NCBI GenBank assembly: GCA_021789495.1
Contig: JAJYJM010000010.1
Span: 1-61,813, forward strand
Length of the DNA stretch: 61,813 nt
Direction of reading: 5' to 3'
Origin: Nitrospirota bacterium
GTDB lineage: Bacteria > Nitrospirota > JACRHJ01
In this document: in pieces, positions 1-9,419 of the stretch
How positions within the stretch are numbered: position 1 is the stretch's first letter
Layout of the letters: the number at the start of each line of letters is the position of its first letter
Notes under the pieces: model-generated
Database searches by the model: none
Seen by the model: the letters and a program-made list of their open reading frames with translations, nothing else
What the model was told of the DNA's origin: nothing
Made by a program: the position numbers and the translations under genes

Positions 1-146
1 AGGCCGATTTATCCCCATTTTTCGGTTAGTTGACGCCTTGTGAATTTTACAGCATTGCAAGGTGGATTATCAAGCGGAATTTTGTAGCGGCGCCACTCAA
101 TAAAAAAATACCGTCATTCCCGCACCGAATCACGCCGCCCGCCATT

Positions 147-171
147 GTAGGGGCGCAATTCATTGCGCCCG
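147..171. repeat. Dispersed palindromic repeat, GGGGCGCAATT type (copy 1)
   Basis: The core reads GGGCGCAATTCATTGCGCCC, an almost perfect inverted repeat, preceded by GTAG. The same element recurs at 52002-52026 inside rmlD and at 53603-53627 over the 3' end of rmlA. Confidence 0.8.
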
Positions 172-180
172 ACATTACCT

Positions 181-208
181 GTCATTCCCGCGAAGGCGGG
201 AATCCAGC
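181..208. repeat. REP-like inverted repeat, GTCATTCCCGCG type (copy 1)
   Basis: GTCATTCCCGCG and CGGGAATCCAG form a hairpin with a short loop. Related copies are at 2353-2384, 2398-2428, 16093-16123, 37804-37835, 48838-48866 and (diverged) 48884-48904. This is the commonest intergenic repeat of the window. Confidence 0.8.
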
Positions 209-218
209 GACTTTTCTT

Positions 219-270
219 CCCCTCGCCCTTTCATGGGAGAGGGTGGCGCAGGTTTCGCGCCGGGAGAGGG
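219..270. repeat. Dispersed repeat, GGGAGAGGGTGGCGC type (copy 1)
   Basis: A CCCTCGCCC arm is followed by GGGAGAGGGTGGCGC, a short GCGC-bounded loop and a second GGGAGAGGG. Copies recur at 2431-2481, in frame inside mutL at 3126-3175, and in reduced form at 48924-48965. Confidence 0.75.
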
Positions 271-295
271 TTCGCCGTTTTCCTGATCTGTAATT

Positions 296-311
296 GCCCG
301 ATTCATCGGGC
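296..311. repeat. Short palindrome GCCCGATTCATCGGGC (copy 1)
   Basis: This 16-base near-perfect palindrome recurs with a fixed AGCTAC extension at 21995-22016. A variant with GCCCC/GGGGC arms is at 30595-30616. Confidence 0.7.
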
Positions 312-558
312 GGCGTCCGGGAATTGCAATGCTATTTCCTGATAATGCCGGACGAGACTCCAGGAGTAAATCTAATCGGTCGGGAAAGTTCATTGTCAAT
401 AGCAATTCCGGATTGCTTTTGAAACCTGCCGATTGTTCAAGTAAAAAGGTGTAAAAATACCAATTTCCCCCCGGCATCGGAAACGGGGTAAAATTTGGCC
501 TCTGCGGGCGGGTTTCGGGGCAAAAAACGGGCGCGGGGAAGGTGTGATTTTTAAAGGG

Positions 559-966
559 TTAGTATCGCGCGGAGAAGTAGTCTTGCAGTATCAGGGAATG
601 ATCGAAACAAAGGAGCGATGGCAGGTAGTTTCTATCAAATATTCCAATGCCTTGTGCATCGTCGTGCGCCTTCGGAACGCCCTCCGCCCTGGCTATGAAT
701 ACAGTGGAAATCGTATGAAAACGGGGGTCTCTTTCCGGGTCGGAATATGTGTGAAATTGCCTTATTAATTCGATAGTTAGGCCCGTCTCTTCCCTGGCCT
801 CGCGGACGGCGGCGGCCTCCGCGCTCTCTCCGTAATCTATGAACCCGCCGGGTATCGCCCAGCCGTGCGGGGCGTTTTTCCTTTCTATCAGCACTATCCC
901 GGAACGAATTTCTATTATTATATCGATAGTTGGGAGCGGGTTTCTCCTGATTTTCTCTCCCGGCAT
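559..966 (-). CDS. NUDIX hydrolase
   Basis: This is a 135-residue Nudix-fold pyrophosphohydrolase. The complete Nudix box (G-x5-E-x7-R-E-x2-E-E-x-G) lies at residues 41-63 with all catalytic acidic residues present. The family hydrolyses nucleoside diphosphate-X compounds such as oxidised dNTPs, NDP-sugars or ADP-ribose; the substrate cannot be read from the sequence. I start at the ATG that overlaps the hfq stop as TGATG with GGAAGG upstream. An in-frame TTG 15 bases further up is less likely. It is the last gene of the minus-strand run and is probably translationally coupled to hfq. Confidence 0.9.
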   Translation of the reverse strand: MPGEKIRRNPLPTIDIIIEIRSGIVLIERKNAPHGWAIPGGFIDYGESAEAAAVREAREETGLTIELIRQFHTYSDPERDPRFHTISTVFIARAEGVPKAHDDAQGIGIFDRNYLPSLLCFDHSLILQDYFSARY

Positions 967-1292
967 CAACCTTCCACCCAAGGCTCGGAAGGCTCCTCCG
1001 GGGCCGTGGCCTGAGTCTCCGGAGACGGGATTTCGCTGGCCTCTCTCGGCTCGGTTTCAGAATGATTTCCGTGAGTTGCGAGCTCGACCGCGCGCTCCGG
1101 CACGATAGAATTGATGGCGTGCTTGTAAATCAGGTGCTGGCCGTCGTGCTTGAGCAAAATCACAAAGTTATCAAAGCCTTTCACGAGGCCCTCGATCCTG
1201 CCTCCCCCGGCGATATTCACCACCACCGGGATTTTCTCTTTGCGAACATGATTCAAAAATGCGTCTTGCAGGTTTATCTGGGACCTCGACAT
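966..1292 (-). CDS. hfq: RNA chaperone Hfq
   Basis: Hfq is a hexameric Sm-like RNA chaperone for small RNA-mRNA pairing. Residues 1-70 carry the Sm1 segment ([14 protein letters not shown]) and the Sm2 motif [10 protein letters not shown], close to the canonical YKHAISTVVP. The tail of about 38 residues is acidic and Pro/Glu/Ala-rich and likely disordered. The start is the ATG after AAGGGAGAGCC; an upstream ATG at 1310 lacks a ribosome site. The order mutL-miaA-hfq matches the classic proteobacterial arrangement and supports the call. Confidence 0.95.
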   Translation of the reverse strand: MSRSQINLQDAFLNHVRKEKIPVVVNIAGGGRIEGLVKGFDNFVILLKHDGQHLIYKHAINSIVPERAVELATHGNHSETEPREASEIPSPETQATAPEEPSEPWVEG

Positions 1293-1348
1293 GGCTCTCC
1301 CTTTTACCATTTGTTAATACTCTGACCGCCGTCTAAACTTTTATAAAG

Positions 1349-2281
1349 TTATCGGAAATTACCGGAAATATCAAGCGCTTTCTTCACCGATGCGAGAGAA
1401 TCGGCAAAATTTTGCCCTGATACCTTGGTCCACGCCACGTTTTTACGCGCATTGAACCAGGTATACTGCCTCTTGGCGTAATGTCTAGTATCGCGTTTTA
1501 TAAGGCGAATTGCCTCATCGAGGCGAAATTCCCCGTCAAGATGCGCCAGAAGCTGCTTGTAGCCCAGGGCGTGCATGGACGGCAAATCGCGGGTGCAGCC
1601 TTTATTTTTAAGGGCTTGCACCTCTTCCAACAGTCCGTTTTCAATCATATTTTCCACCCGCGCGTCAATCCGCCGGTAAAGCTCCGGGCGGGGCATGGTC
1701 AGCCCTGCTATTTTATAGTTGTATCTGGCGCCATTTCCCCACTGGCGCTGGTTTTCGCTTATGGTTTTCCCTGTTTTTTCATATACTTCCAACGCACGGA
1801 TTATCCGCCTCGCGTCCGACGGATGTATCTTCTCAGACGCCTTGGAATCCACGTTTTTCAACATCTTATGGAGCGCACCGGGGTCTTTGGATTCGGTTTC
1901 CGCGAGCCCCTCCCGGAGCCTGAAATCCGCGCCCGGCCCATCGAAAATACCCTCCAAAAGCGCCCGGACATACATCCCCGTCCCGCCCACGACGAGCGGT
2001 ATTTTCCCCCGCCGAGTTATGTCCTTTATCGCCTCGTCCGCGAGACTCACGTATCGCCCGGCGGAGAACTCCTCCTTAGGGTCGGCAACGTCAATGAGGT
2101 GGTGCGGCACGCGCGCGCGCTCCTCGGGCGTCGGCTTCGCGGTTCCGATGTCCATGCCCCGGTATACCTGCATGGAGTCTGCGGATATTATCTCCGCGCC
2201 GATTTCTTCCGAGAGGGCCAGGGATATTTCAGTCTTCCCGACCGCCGTCGGGCCGAGGATGACGAATAACTTTTCTTTCAT
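1349..2281 (-). CDS. miaA: tRNA dimethylallyltransferase MiaA
   Basis: MiaA transfers dimethylallyl from DMAPP to N6 of adenosine 37 in tRNAs reading UNN codons. Its 310 residues are the normal length. Visible motifs are the P-loop GPTAVGKT (residues 10-17), the SADSMQVYRGMDIGTAKP region (33-50) and VGGTGMY (98-104). It lies between mutL upstream and hfq downstream. A spacer of about 200 bp containing palindromic repeats separates it from mutL, so cotranscription with mutL is possible but not certain. Confidence 0.96.
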   Translation of the reverse strand: MKEKLFVILGPTAVGKTEISLALSEEIGAEIISADSMQVYRGMDIGTAKPTPEERARVPHHLIDVADPKEEFSAGRYVSLADEAIKDITRRGKIPLVVGGTGMYVRALLEGIFDGPGADFRLREGLAETESKDPGALHKMLKNVDSKASEKIHPSDARRIIRALEVYEKTGKTISENQRQWGNGARYNYKIAGLTMPRPELYRRIDARVENMIENGLLEEVQALKNKGCTRDLPSMHALGYKQLLAHLDGEFRLDEAIRLIKRDTRHYAKRQYTWFNARKNVAWTKVSGQNFADSLASVKKALDISGNFR

Positions 2282-2352
2282 AATGATTATGGGCCGACAA
2301 TGTAGCGGTCCAGTCTGTCATTCTGAGTGAAACGACGAATCGGCAGTCGTTC

Positions 2353-2384
2353 GTCATTCCCGAATGCCTTAATCGGGAATCCAG
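2353..2384. repeat. REP-like inverted repeat (copy 2)
   Basis: GTCATTCCCG...CGGGAATCCAG lies between miaA and mutL, head to head with the next copy. A further GTCATTCTGAG-type fragment sits just before it, near 2318-2340. Confidence 0.75.
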
Positions 2385-2397
2385 GTTTTTTATTAAA

Positions 2398-2428
2398 GTC
2401 ACTGGATTCCCGCTTTCGCGGGAATGAC
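2398..2428. repeat. REP-like inverted repeat (copy 3)
   Basis: This is the inverse orientation of the neighbouring copy. GTCACTGGATTCCCGC and GCGGGAATGAC form a hairpin. The pair makes a large potential structure in the mutL-miaA spacer. Confidence 0.75.
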
Positions 2429-2430
2429 GC

Positions 2431-2481
2431 TTCACCCTCTCCCGGCCTTCGGCCACCCTCTCCCATCGAAGGGCGAGGGAA
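2431..2481. repeat. GGGAGAGGG-type repeat (copy 2)
   Basis: CACCCTCTCCC occurs twice around a GGCCTTCGGCC palindrome, ending in GGGCGAGGGAA. It abuts the mutL stop codon. Confidence 0.7.
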
Positions 2482-2483
2482 AA

Positions 2484-4241
2484 TTATTTCCTCTTGAACA
2501 TCTTCTCCAGTTCGTTCAATCCGAATTTGATTACCGTGGGCCGCCCGTGGGCGCAAGTAAAGGGCATCTCGCAGGCGAAGAGCTGTTCAATGAGCCGCTC
2601 CATCGCGTGCGGGTGGAGTTTCTTCCCCGCCTTGACGGCGCTCTTGCAGGCGACGGACTTGCAGATTTTCTCCCGGAGCTCGTCCGCCCTGCCCTTCACG
2701 TCCGCGCTCTCGAGCTCGCTCGCAATCCCAAGCACGACTTCCTTTATGTCGGCCTTGTCCAGGAAAAGCGGCTTCGAGCGGATGAGGAAGCTCCCGCCGC
2801 CGAAGGCTTCGGCCTCGATACCAAGCGCCCCCAGCTCCGGCAGGACGGCTTCGAGGAGCGCCGCCTCCTTCGCCGTAAGCTCGATTTTCTCCGGGACGAG
2901 CAGGCCCTGCGAAGCCTCGCCCTGTCTGCCGTAACGGGCCTTCACCTTCTCATACTGAATGCGTTCGTGCGCCGCGTGCTGGTCGATCAGGATAAACCCG
3001 TCCGCGCTCCGGGCGATGATGTAGGAATCCAGTACCTGCATGGGGAATTCACGGAAGGATTCGGGCGAAGGGGCAAAATTTCTCTCCGCATGGAGCGGCA
3101 TACGCTCCTGGCGCTCGTATATGTCCCCCTTCTCCCGGCGCATAGCGCCACCCTCTCCCACGGGGGGAGAGGTACAATGGAAGGGATTGTTATAGGACGA
3201 GGCGAACGGGGCTGGAATCTCCCGCACCGCGCCGGATTCCGTGAAGTCTTCCGCATCCGCGCTTTCAGAGTTCTTCAGGGCGCCGGTAACGGCATCCTTT
3301 ATCGCCCTCTGCACGCCGGGCGCATCGGCGAAGCGAACCTCCCTTTTTGCCGGATGGACGTTCACGTCCACAAGAGACGGCTCTATGTCGATGAACAGTA
3401 TCGAGGCCGGGTGCCGCTCCTTCATCAGGAGGGATTCGTACGCATCGTAAATCGCGCGTTGTATCACGCGGTCTTTCACGGGGCGGCGGTTCACGAAGCT
3501 CTCCTGCCTTGAGCGGTCGGAGAAGCTCCTGCCGGGCATCGACACGAAACCGTAAATCCTGCAAGGCCCGCCCGCGTTTATTTCCGAAAGCCCCTTTGCG
3601 AAATCACGACCGTAGACCTGGGCTATGCGCTCCCGAAGCTCGCGGACGGGCGGACAGTCCAGCAGTTCCTTCCCGTCGTTTGTAAGTCTGAAATGGATTT
3701 CCGGGTGTGCGAGGGCAAGCCTCTCCACCGACGCCGCGATATGGGAAAGCTCCGTCTCGCGGCTCTTCAGGAACTTGAGTCTTGCCGGGGTGTTGAAGAA
3801 CAGATCCCGCGCCTCAGCCGATGTGCCCTTCGGCGTGCCGGTTTCCTTTACGCCTTGGATATTCCCGCCGTCGATTATGACGGACGTGCCGCGCCCGTCG
3901 CCTGATGAGGTAATCAGCCTGAAGCGGGAGACAGACGCGATTGACGGCAGGGCCTCGCCCCGGAAGCCCATAGTGGATATGGAGAAAAGGCCGCCATCGG
4001 AGGCGAGCTTGCTTGTGGCGTGCCGCTCGAACGCAAGGAGGGCGTCGTCGGGGGACATGCCGGAGCCGTCGTCGGTTACTTTGATTAACTTTACTCCGCC
4101 GCCGGACGTTTCTACAAATATCCTTGACGCGCCGGAATCTATGGAATTTTCGACAAGCTCCTTGACCACCGACGCCGGTCTTTCCACGACTTCTCCGGCT
4201 GCTATTTTGTTGGCGATATGTTCGGGAAGGATTTTAATCAT
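2484..4241 (-). CDS. mutL: DNA mismatch repair protein MutL (endonuclease type)
   Basis: MutL couples MutS mismatch recognition to strand removal. The N-terminal GHKL ATPase has ENSIDSG (31-37), DDGSGM and GFRGEAL. The C-terminal domain carries the metal-binding endonuclease motif [12 protein letters not shown] near residue 418, plus the ACKSAVKAG and CAHGRP motifs. It is therefore the nicking type rather than the MutH-dependent E. coli type. The length of 585 residues includes an in-frame copy of a dispersed repeat at about residues 355-372 in the interdomain linker. The start overlaps the dut stop by ATGA. Confidence 0.97.
   Translation of the reverse strand: MIKILPEHIANKIAAGEVVERPASVVKELVENSIDSGASRIFVETSGGGVKLIKVTDDGSGMSPDDALLAFERHATSKLASDGGLFSISTMGFRGEALPSIASVSRFRLITSSGDGRGTSVIIDGGNIQGVKETGTPKGTSAEARDLFFNTPARLKFLKSRETELSHIAASVERLALAHPEIHFRLTNDGKELLDCPPVRELRERIAQVYGRDFAKGLSEINAGGPCRIYGFVSMPGRSFSDRSRQESFVNRRPVKDRVIQRAIYDAYESLLMKERHPASILFIDIEPSLVDVNVHPAKREVRFADAPGVQRAIKDAVTGALKNSESADAEDFTESGAVREIPAPFASSYNNPFHCTSPPVGEGGAMRREKGDIYERQERMPLHAERNFAPSPESFREFPMQVLDSYIIARSADGFILIDQHAAHERIQYEKVKARYGRQGEASQGLLVPEKIELTAKEAALLEAVLPELGALGIEAEAFGGGSFLIRSKPLFLDKADIKEVVLGIASELESADVKGRADELREKICKSVACKSAVKAGKKLHPHAMERLIEQLFACEMPFTCAHGRPTVIKFGLNELEKMFKRK
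3126..3175 (-). repeat. Dispersed GGGAGAGGGTGGCGC repeat inside the mutL coding sequence
   Basis: On the minus strand this stretch contains GGGAGAGGGTGGCGC, then GCGCCGGGAGAAGG, matching the intergenic copy at 219-270. It is read through in frame as the peptide [16 protein letters not shown] within the flexible linker of MutL. Confidence 0.8.
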
Positions 4242-4687
4242 TTCCCCGTGTGCCCGAAACCGCCGTCTCCGCGCTTCGTGCAGCCAAGCTCTTCGACATG
4301 GACAAGCTCGGCGCGGACGACCTCGTTTACGACCATCTGCGCGATTCGGTCTCCCCGCCTGACGGTATAGGGTTCGCCGCCGAAATTAATGAGGATTACC
4401 TTTATCTCGCCCCTGTAGTCCGAGTCGATGGTGCCGGGGGTGTTGACAAGGCTTATGCCGTATTTCGCGGCAAGGCCGCTCCTGGGGCGTATCTGGGCCT
4501 CGTATCCGGGAGGGATCTCGATGGCTATCCCGGTTGGGATAAGCCCCCACTTGCCGGGCGGGATAACGACGTCTTCTCCCACGGCGGCCATTAGGTCCAT
4601 GCCGGCGGAATGCTCAGTCTGGTATGACGGCAGGGGCAGGTCGAGGGAACCTGCCCGTTTGATACTTATTTTTAATTTTTCAGACAT
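4238..4687 (-). CDS. dut: dUTP diphosphatase (dUTPase)
   Basis: Dut is a trimeric dUTPase that hydrolyses dUTP to dUMP and PPi, limiting uracil in DNA and supplying dTMP synthesis. Its 149 residues contain all five family motifs: [40 protein letters not shown] and the C-terminal arm [10 protein letters not shown]. It overlaps mutL by four bases and directly follows the M16 peptidase gene, so the three are probably cotranscribed. Confidence 0.97.
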   Translation of the reverse strand: MSEKLKISIKRAGSLDLPLPSYQTEHSAGMDLMAAVGEDVVIPPGKWGLIPTGIAIEIPPGYEAQIRPRSGLAAKYGISLVNTPGTIDSDYRGEIKVILINFGGEPYTVRRGDRIAQMVVNEVVRAELVHVEELGCTKRGDGGFGHTGK

Positions 4688-4688
4688 T

Positions 4689-5945
4689 TCAATGGACGGG
4701 AATTTCTTTCTGAAGCTCGTCCTTGTCTACCGGCCCAAGGGCGCTCATGGCTATTTCCCGGCTGCCGAAAAGCTCGGAAACCAGCCTGTGCACCTGTTCC
4801 GGATTGACCTTCTCTATCTCGGAGATTATCTCGTTTAACGTGTAGCGGCGGCCCAGGTACATCTCGTGTTTTGCGAGCTGGCTCATCCTGTTGTACGTGT
4901 TCTCCATCGCCAGGACCATGTTCCCCTTAAGCTGCTCCTTCACCTTCTCCAGTTCGTCCTTCTTCACGCCGGAATCCAGGAGCTTGTCTATCTCTTTCCA
5001 GACAAGCCTGACCACCGACGCGGCCTTTGAAGGGCTTACCCCGGCGTAGATTACGAAAAGCCCCGTGTCCTTGAGGGACGTGAGGTAGGAATAGACGGAA
5101 TACGCCAGGCCGCGCCTCTCGCGTATCTCCTGGAAGAGCCTTGAACTCATGCTGCTGCCGAGGAGGGTATTTAAGGCATACATGCCGAAACGGTCCACAT
5201 GAGAATACGGCAGGCCCCTGACGCCGATGCAGATATGCGCCTGTTCGAGTTTGCGGTTCCTTACGTTTACGGAGACTTTGAAACCCGCGGGGCCGGCATT
5301 CTCCCTGTCTTTTCCCTGTTTCCTGCCGCCGAAGCTCTTGTTCAGCGTCTCCATAAGCATGTCGTGGTCGAAATTGCCCGCTGCCGAGATTACGATATTA
5401 TGCGGAGTGTAGAACTTCTTCATGTAACCGACGAGGTCTTCGCGGTCAAGGCCGCTCATGCTCCTGCGCGTGCCGAGCACCGGCTGACCGAGCGGAGTGC
5501 CTTTCCAGACGGATTCGTAGAGAAGCTCGTGAACAAGGTCGTCCGGCGTGTCCTCGACCATTTTTATCTCTTCCATTATGACCTTGCGCTCGCGGTCGAG
5601 CTCCTTGGGTTCAAATGTGGAGTTATTGAAGACGTCGGTGAGGAGGTCGAGCGCGCGGGGGAGATGCTCGTCCAGGACCTTGAAGTAGTAGGTCGTGCCT
5701 TCCTTGCTGGTGAAGGCGTTGAGTTCTCCGCCCATCGAGTCCATTTCTATGGCTATGTCGCGGGCGCTGCGTCTTTTCGTGCCCTTGAAGAGCATATGCT
5801 CTATAAAATGCGACACGCCGCTCAGCTCCGGGGACTCGTCCCTCGAACCGATGTCGATCCATACCCCGAGCGATACCGAGCGGACATTGGAAATCCTCTC
5901 GGTCACCACGCGCATACCGTTGTCGAGCAGCTCTCTTTTAAACAT
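4689..5945 (-). CDS. M16 family zinc metallopeptidase (pitrilysin / processing-peptidase type)
   Basis: This is a 418-residue insulinase-superfamily protease. The inverted zinc motif HxxEH is present as HFIEH at residues 46-50. The downstream [15 protein letters not shown] segment supplies the distal glutamate, so this looks like a catalytically active subunit. There is no signal peptide. It lies between pnp and dut, a place where an M16 gene commonly occurs in many bacteria. Its substrate is unknown. Confidence 0.93.
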   Translation of the reverse strand: MFKRELLDNGMRVVTERISNVRSVSLGVWIDIGSRDESPELSGVSHFIEHMLFKGTKRRSARDIAIEMDSMGGELNAFTSKEGTTYYFKVLDEHLPRALDLLTDVFNNSTFEPKELDRERKVIMEEIKMVEDTPDDLVHELLYESVWKGTPLGQPVLGTRRSMSGLDREDLVGYMKKFYTPHNIVISAAGNFDHDMLMETLNKSFGGRKQGKDRENAGPAGFKVSVNVRNRKLEQAHICIGVRGLPYSHVDRFGMYALNTLLGSSMSSRLFQEIRERRGLAYSVYSYLTSLKDTGLFVIYAGVSPSKAASVVRLVWKEIDKLLDSGVKKDELEKVKEQLKGNMVLAMENTYNRMSQLAKHEMYLGRRYTLNEIISEIEKVNPEQVHRLVSELFGSREIAMSALGPVDKDELQKEIPVH

Positions 5946-6039
5946 GGTCTCTGATTAAAATATTACCATAAAAAAAGGAAACGAGCCAAACCGAATGCCC
6001 ATTTCCCCTCTTTAATAATTCCTGATATGGCGGCGCTGC

Positions 6040-8136
6040 CTATCCCTGTTTCGCCTTTAATTCCCTGGCCGCTTCCTTGGCCGAAAGGCGGATCTTGCCC
6101 TGGCGGTCTATCTCCAGCACCTTCACCATTATCTCGTCGCCTTCCTTGAGCTCGTCGGAGACATTCGTAACGCGGTGCTCGGCAATCTGGGAGATGTGGA
6201 CAAGGCCGTCCGTGCCCGGAGTTATCTCAACAAAGGCTCCGAAGTCCATAATTTTGCGGACCTTGCCCTTGTAGATTTTCCCGATCTCCGGCTCCATGAC
6301 GATGCCCTGGATGATGTCTATGGCCTTCTTCGCCGCGGCCTCGTCCGATGAAGCGATGTTGATTACGCCGGTGTCTTCGATGTCTATCTTGCAGCCGGTT
6401 TCCTCGACTATGCCCCTTATGACCTTGCCGCCGGAGCCTATGACTTCTCTAATCTTGTCCGGCTTGATGTTTATCGTGAATATCCTCGGCGCGTGCGGGG
6501 AAAGACTCGCCCTTGGCGACGGAAGCGCATCGAGCATCCTGCCCAAGATATGGAGACGGCCTTCCTTTGCCTGGTCGAGGGCCTCCTTCATCAATGCTTT
6601 CGTAACCCCGCCTATTTTTATGTCCATCTGGAGAGCGCAGACGCCCTCACGCGTCCCGGTAACCTTGAAATCCATGTCGCCCAGGTGGTCCTCAAGCCCA
6701 AGTATGTCCGAGAGAACGACGTACTTGCCGTCCTCCTTTATAAGCCCCATCGCAATCCCGGCCACTGGCGCCTTTATGGGCACGCCCGCGTCCATGAGCG
6801 CGAGAGTCCCGCCGCAGACGGACGCCATCGACGAACTTCCGTTGGATTCCGTGATGTCCGAGACTATGCGGATGGTATACGGGAATTTCTCCTTGGGCGG
6901 GATTACCTGCCTCAGGGACTTCTCTGCCAACGCCCCGTGGCCAATCTCGCGCCTGCCGGGACCGCGCAGGAATTTCGCCTCGCCGACGGAATACGGAGGG
7001 AAATTGTAGTGGAGCATGAACGGCTTGTAGCTTACGCCTTCGAGCGCGTCTATCATCTGCGCGTCCTCGGAGGTTCCGAGAGTCGCGGTAACGAGCGCCT
7101 GGGTCTCGCCCCTCGTGAAAAGGGCCGAGCCGTGCGTCCTGGGCAGTATGCTCGTGTCGCAGGTTATCTGGCGTATGTCGCGGACTCCCCTTCCGTCCGC
7201 GCGCATGCCCTTCTCCAGTATCATCTTCCTGACCATGTCCCTTTCGATGTCGTGGAAGACGATGCTGATGTCCCTTATCTTCATGACGTCGTCCCCGCCA
7301 ATACCGGCGGTTATGGCGTCCTTTAAGTTATCAAGGGACTTCTGGCGCTCGGTTTTGTTGGGTATCTGTATGAACTCGCTTATGCCGGAGAGGGCCTTCG
7401 CCTTTACCTCGTCAACAAGCGCCGGGGCTATCTCTATTTCCTTGACGACGCGCTTACCGACACCCGCCTGCTCGCGGAGTTTTTCCTGGAGCGCCACGCT
7501 CTTTTTTATCTCTTCGTGCGCGAGCTCCAGGGCGTCGAGCATGACGTCCTCGCTCACCTCGGCGGCCCAGGACTCGACCATCATTATGGCGTCTTTCGTC
7601 CCGGCGACGGTCAGTTCGAGCTTCGTCTCCCCCATCTCCTTCAGCGCGGGGTTCACGACGAACCTGCCGTCTATCATGCCTATGCGGACCGCGCTGACAG
7701 GGCCGTTAAAGGGTATGTCGGAAATTGTCAGGGCCGCGGAAGCCGCCATTAGGCCCATTATATCGGATACGTTCTCTTCGCCGAAGGACAGCACGTTGGC
7801 TATTATCTGCGTCTCGCACAAAAAGCCTTTCGGGAAAAGAGGCCGAAGCGGCCTGTCGATAAGCCGCGAAGTAAGGGTCTCTTTCTCGGTAAGCCGTCCC
7901 TCTCTCTTGAAAAAACCGCCTGGAATCTTTCCGGCGGCGTATGTCTTCTCTAAGTAATCGACCGTCAGGGGGAAGAAATCCTGCCCCTCGCGCTCGACCT
8001 TTGAAGCGACTGCCGTAGCGAGGACGACGGTGTCCCCGTAAGTCGCAATAACCGCACCGCTCGCCTGCCGGGCAATCTTCCCCGTTTCCAGAGTGAGGGT
8101 GCCCTCCCTTAAGGGCATTTCTACTTTATGAACCAT
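6040..8136 (-). CDS. pnp: Polyribonucleotide nucleotidyltransferase (PNPase)
   Basis: PNPase is a trimeric 3'-5' phosphorolytic exoribonuclease of the RNA degradosome. Its 698 residues contain two RNase PH-like domains, an alpha-helical linker, a KH domain (IGSGGKVIRGIVEETGCKIDIED) and a C-terminal S1 domain (GKVRKIMDFGAFVEI...GLVHISQIAEHRV). It follows rpsO directly, the conserved rpsO-pnp pairing, in which expression is often controlled by processing of the intercistronic RNA. Confidence 0.98.
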   Translation of the reverse strand: MVHKVEMPLREGTLTLETGKIARQASGAVIATYGDTVVLATAVASKVEREGQDFFPLTVDYLEKTYAAGKIPGGFFKREGRLTEKETLTSRLIDRPLRPLFPKGFLCETQIIANVLSFGEENVSDIMGLMAASAALTISDIPFNGPVSAVRIGMIDGRFVVNPALKEMGETKLELTVAGTKDAIMMVESWAAEVSEDVMLDALELAHEEIKKSVALQEKLREQAGVGKRVVKEIEIAPALVDEVKAKALSGISEFIQIPNKTERQKSLDNLKDAITAGIGGDDVMKIRDISIVFHDIERDMVRKMILEKGMRADGRGVRDIRQITCDTSILPRTHGSALFTRGETQALVTATLGTSEDAQMIDALEGVSYKPFMLHYNFPPYSVGEAKFLRGPGRREIGHGALAEKSLRQVIPPKEKFPYTIRIVSDITESNGSSSMASVCGGTLALMDAGVPIKAPVAGIAMGLIKEDGKYVVLSDILGLEDHLGDMDFKVTGTREGVCALQMDIKIGGVTKALMKEALDQAKEGRLHILGRMLDALPSPRASLSPHAPRIFTINIKPDKIREVIGSGGKVIRGIVEETGCKIDIEDTGVINIASSDEAAAKKAIDIIQGIVMEPEIGKIYKGKVRKIMDFGAFVEITPGTDGLVHISQIAEHRVTNVSDELKEGDEIMVKVLEIDRQGKIRLSAKEAARELKAKQG

Positions 8137-8155
8137 TAAATTTTTTTCTCCAGTC

Positions 8156-8425
8156 TTATTTTCTTAATCCCAGGTCCTCGACCATCTTCTTGTAGCGGTC
8201 CACGCTTTTGTTTTTAAGGTAATCAAGGAGCCTTCTCCTGCGCCCGACCATTTTCAGAAGCCCGCGCCTTGAATGAAAATCCTTCTTATGCGTCTTGAAA
8301 TGTTCGGTAAGGTATTTAATCCGCTCGCTCAAGAGGGCGATTTGGACCTCCGGCGAGCCGGTGTCTGTTTCGTGTATCTTAAATTTCCCGATTAAATCCT
8401 GTTTGGTGTCCTTCTCCATAGCCAT
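8156..8425 (-). CDS. rpsO: 30S ribosomal protein S15
   Basis: S15 binds the central domain of 16S rRNA. The conserved [15 protein letters not shown] and [24 protein letters not shown] segments are present. I start at the ATG eight bases after AAGGAGG. This gives 89 residues, the normal family length; the in-frame GTG at 8434 is part of the ribosome-binding site itself. The 100-base leader before it is AT-rich with a TATTATAAAT stretch and may hold an internal promoter for rpsO-pnp. Confidence 0.97.
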   Translation of the reverse strand: MAMEKDTKQDLIGKFKIHETDTGSPEVQIALLSERIKYLTEHFKTHKKDFHSRRGLLKMVGRRRRLLDYLKNKSVDRYKKMVEDLGLRK

Positions 8426-8525
8426 CGCTTTCACCTCCTTCCCGATTTTATTGCATGAGTCTCGATTTATAATAGCCTACAACCCTCAAAAAGTAGCATA
8501 ACCACAGGGGTTTGTAAAGCTTTTT

Positions 8526-9419
8526 TTAGCCCAGAACCACCTTGGGGAGATAAGGTTTCGCGGCCCCTTCTCCCGCAGACATGCCGATTCCGAGAAGACT
8601 TCCGGATTCGTCCGTAAGCCGGACGGGAATATCGTTTATGCATTCCGGAATAGAAATGAAATCGGCGCGCGCCGGCGGCCTCCCATGCCGGACGTCCTCG
8701 GCGCCGAGGGATGTCAGCCTGGCCGCAGGAATCCCCGGCAGAAGCATGTCCATGGGAATTATTTTACCACCGGCTTCTTCCGCAGAAGGTTTAGGCTCAA
8801 GGGAGACGGCGTCTTCGACTCTATACGTTCCCGTTGCCGTCCTGCGAAGCCCGGAAAGATGCCCGCACGTCCCAAGCGCCTCGGAAATATCCCTTGCGAG
8901 CGAGCGTATATACGTGCCGCCTGAGCATACGACGCGGATGGTAAATTCCGCGCCGGAAATACTTAGGAGTTCAATCGCGTATATCACAACCCGCCTCGGC
9001 GGGGCCTGAACATGAAGACCTTTCCTCGCCTGCCTGTAAAGCGGCCGGCCGTCTATTTTTATCGCGGAATAAGACGGCGGAACCTGCTGTATTTCGCCGC
9101 TGAAACGCGACAAGACCACTTCTACTGCGCCACCGTCGAGCGCGGGCACCGGCATCTCGCGCACTGTCCTGCCCTCGGCGTCGAGCGTATCCGTCTCGCA
9201 TCCGAGTTTTACGACAGCGATATATTCTTTTTTGTCGCCGCCGTAGAATTGAGCCAGCCTTGTAGCCCGGCCCAGGAGGACGAGAAGCAGACCCGTCGCG
9301 GACGGGTCGAGCGTGCCGGTATGTCCGGCGCGCTTTTCCTTCAGCAGCCTGCGCAGGAATGAAACGGCGTCGTGTGATGTCCAGCCGCCAGGTTTGTCTG
9401 TCAGTATGAGTCCATCCAT
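8526..9419 (-). CDS. truB: tRNA pseudouridine(55) synthase TruB
   Basis: TruB converts U55 in the tRNA T-loop to pseudouridine. The motif HTGTLDPSATG holds the catalytic Asp38, and the KPGGWTSHD and YSAIKIDGRPLY motifs are present. Its 297 residues are typical. It overlaps the nrnA stop as TGATG, which suggests coupled translation. Confidence 0.97.
   Translation of the reverse strand: MDGLILTDKPGGWTSHDAVSFLRRLLKEKRAGHTGTLDPSATGLLLVLLGRATRLAQFYGGDKKEYIAVVKLGCETDTLDAEGRTVREMPVPALDGGAVEVVLSRFSGEIQQVPPSYSAIKIDGRPLYRQARKGLHVQAPPRRVVIYAIELLSISGAEFTIRVVCSGGTYIRSLARDISEALGTCGHLSGLRRTATGTYRVEDAVSLEPKPSAEEAGGKIIPMDMLLPGIPAARLTSLGAEDVRHGRPPARADFISIPECINDIPVRLTDESGSLLGIGMSAGEGAAKPYLPKVVLG

Larger units (their letters stand above)
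1..558. other. Repeat-rich intergenic region without a convincing gene
   Basis: No convincing gene is visible in this stretch. Open frames here run through repeats and lack family features. It is a mosaic of at least four short palindromic repeat types, listed separately at 147-171, 181-208, 219-270 and 296-311. The part from 320 to 558 is plain sequence between the repeats and the stop of the Nudix gene. I see no clear hairpin with a T-run terminating the minus-strand operon that ends at 559. A TTGACA-like hexamer on the minus strand near 391-396 has no good -10 partner. Confidence 0.6.

Noticed and set aside
30..477. Short open frames over the repeats at the left edge
   Set aside because: They translate repeat sequence, have no ribosome sites, and encode only low-complexity or repeat-derived peptide.
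2424..3512. Long open frame on the plus strand opposite mutL
   Set aside because: It is antisense to a complete MutL, has no family motifs, and is explained by the high GC third-position bias.
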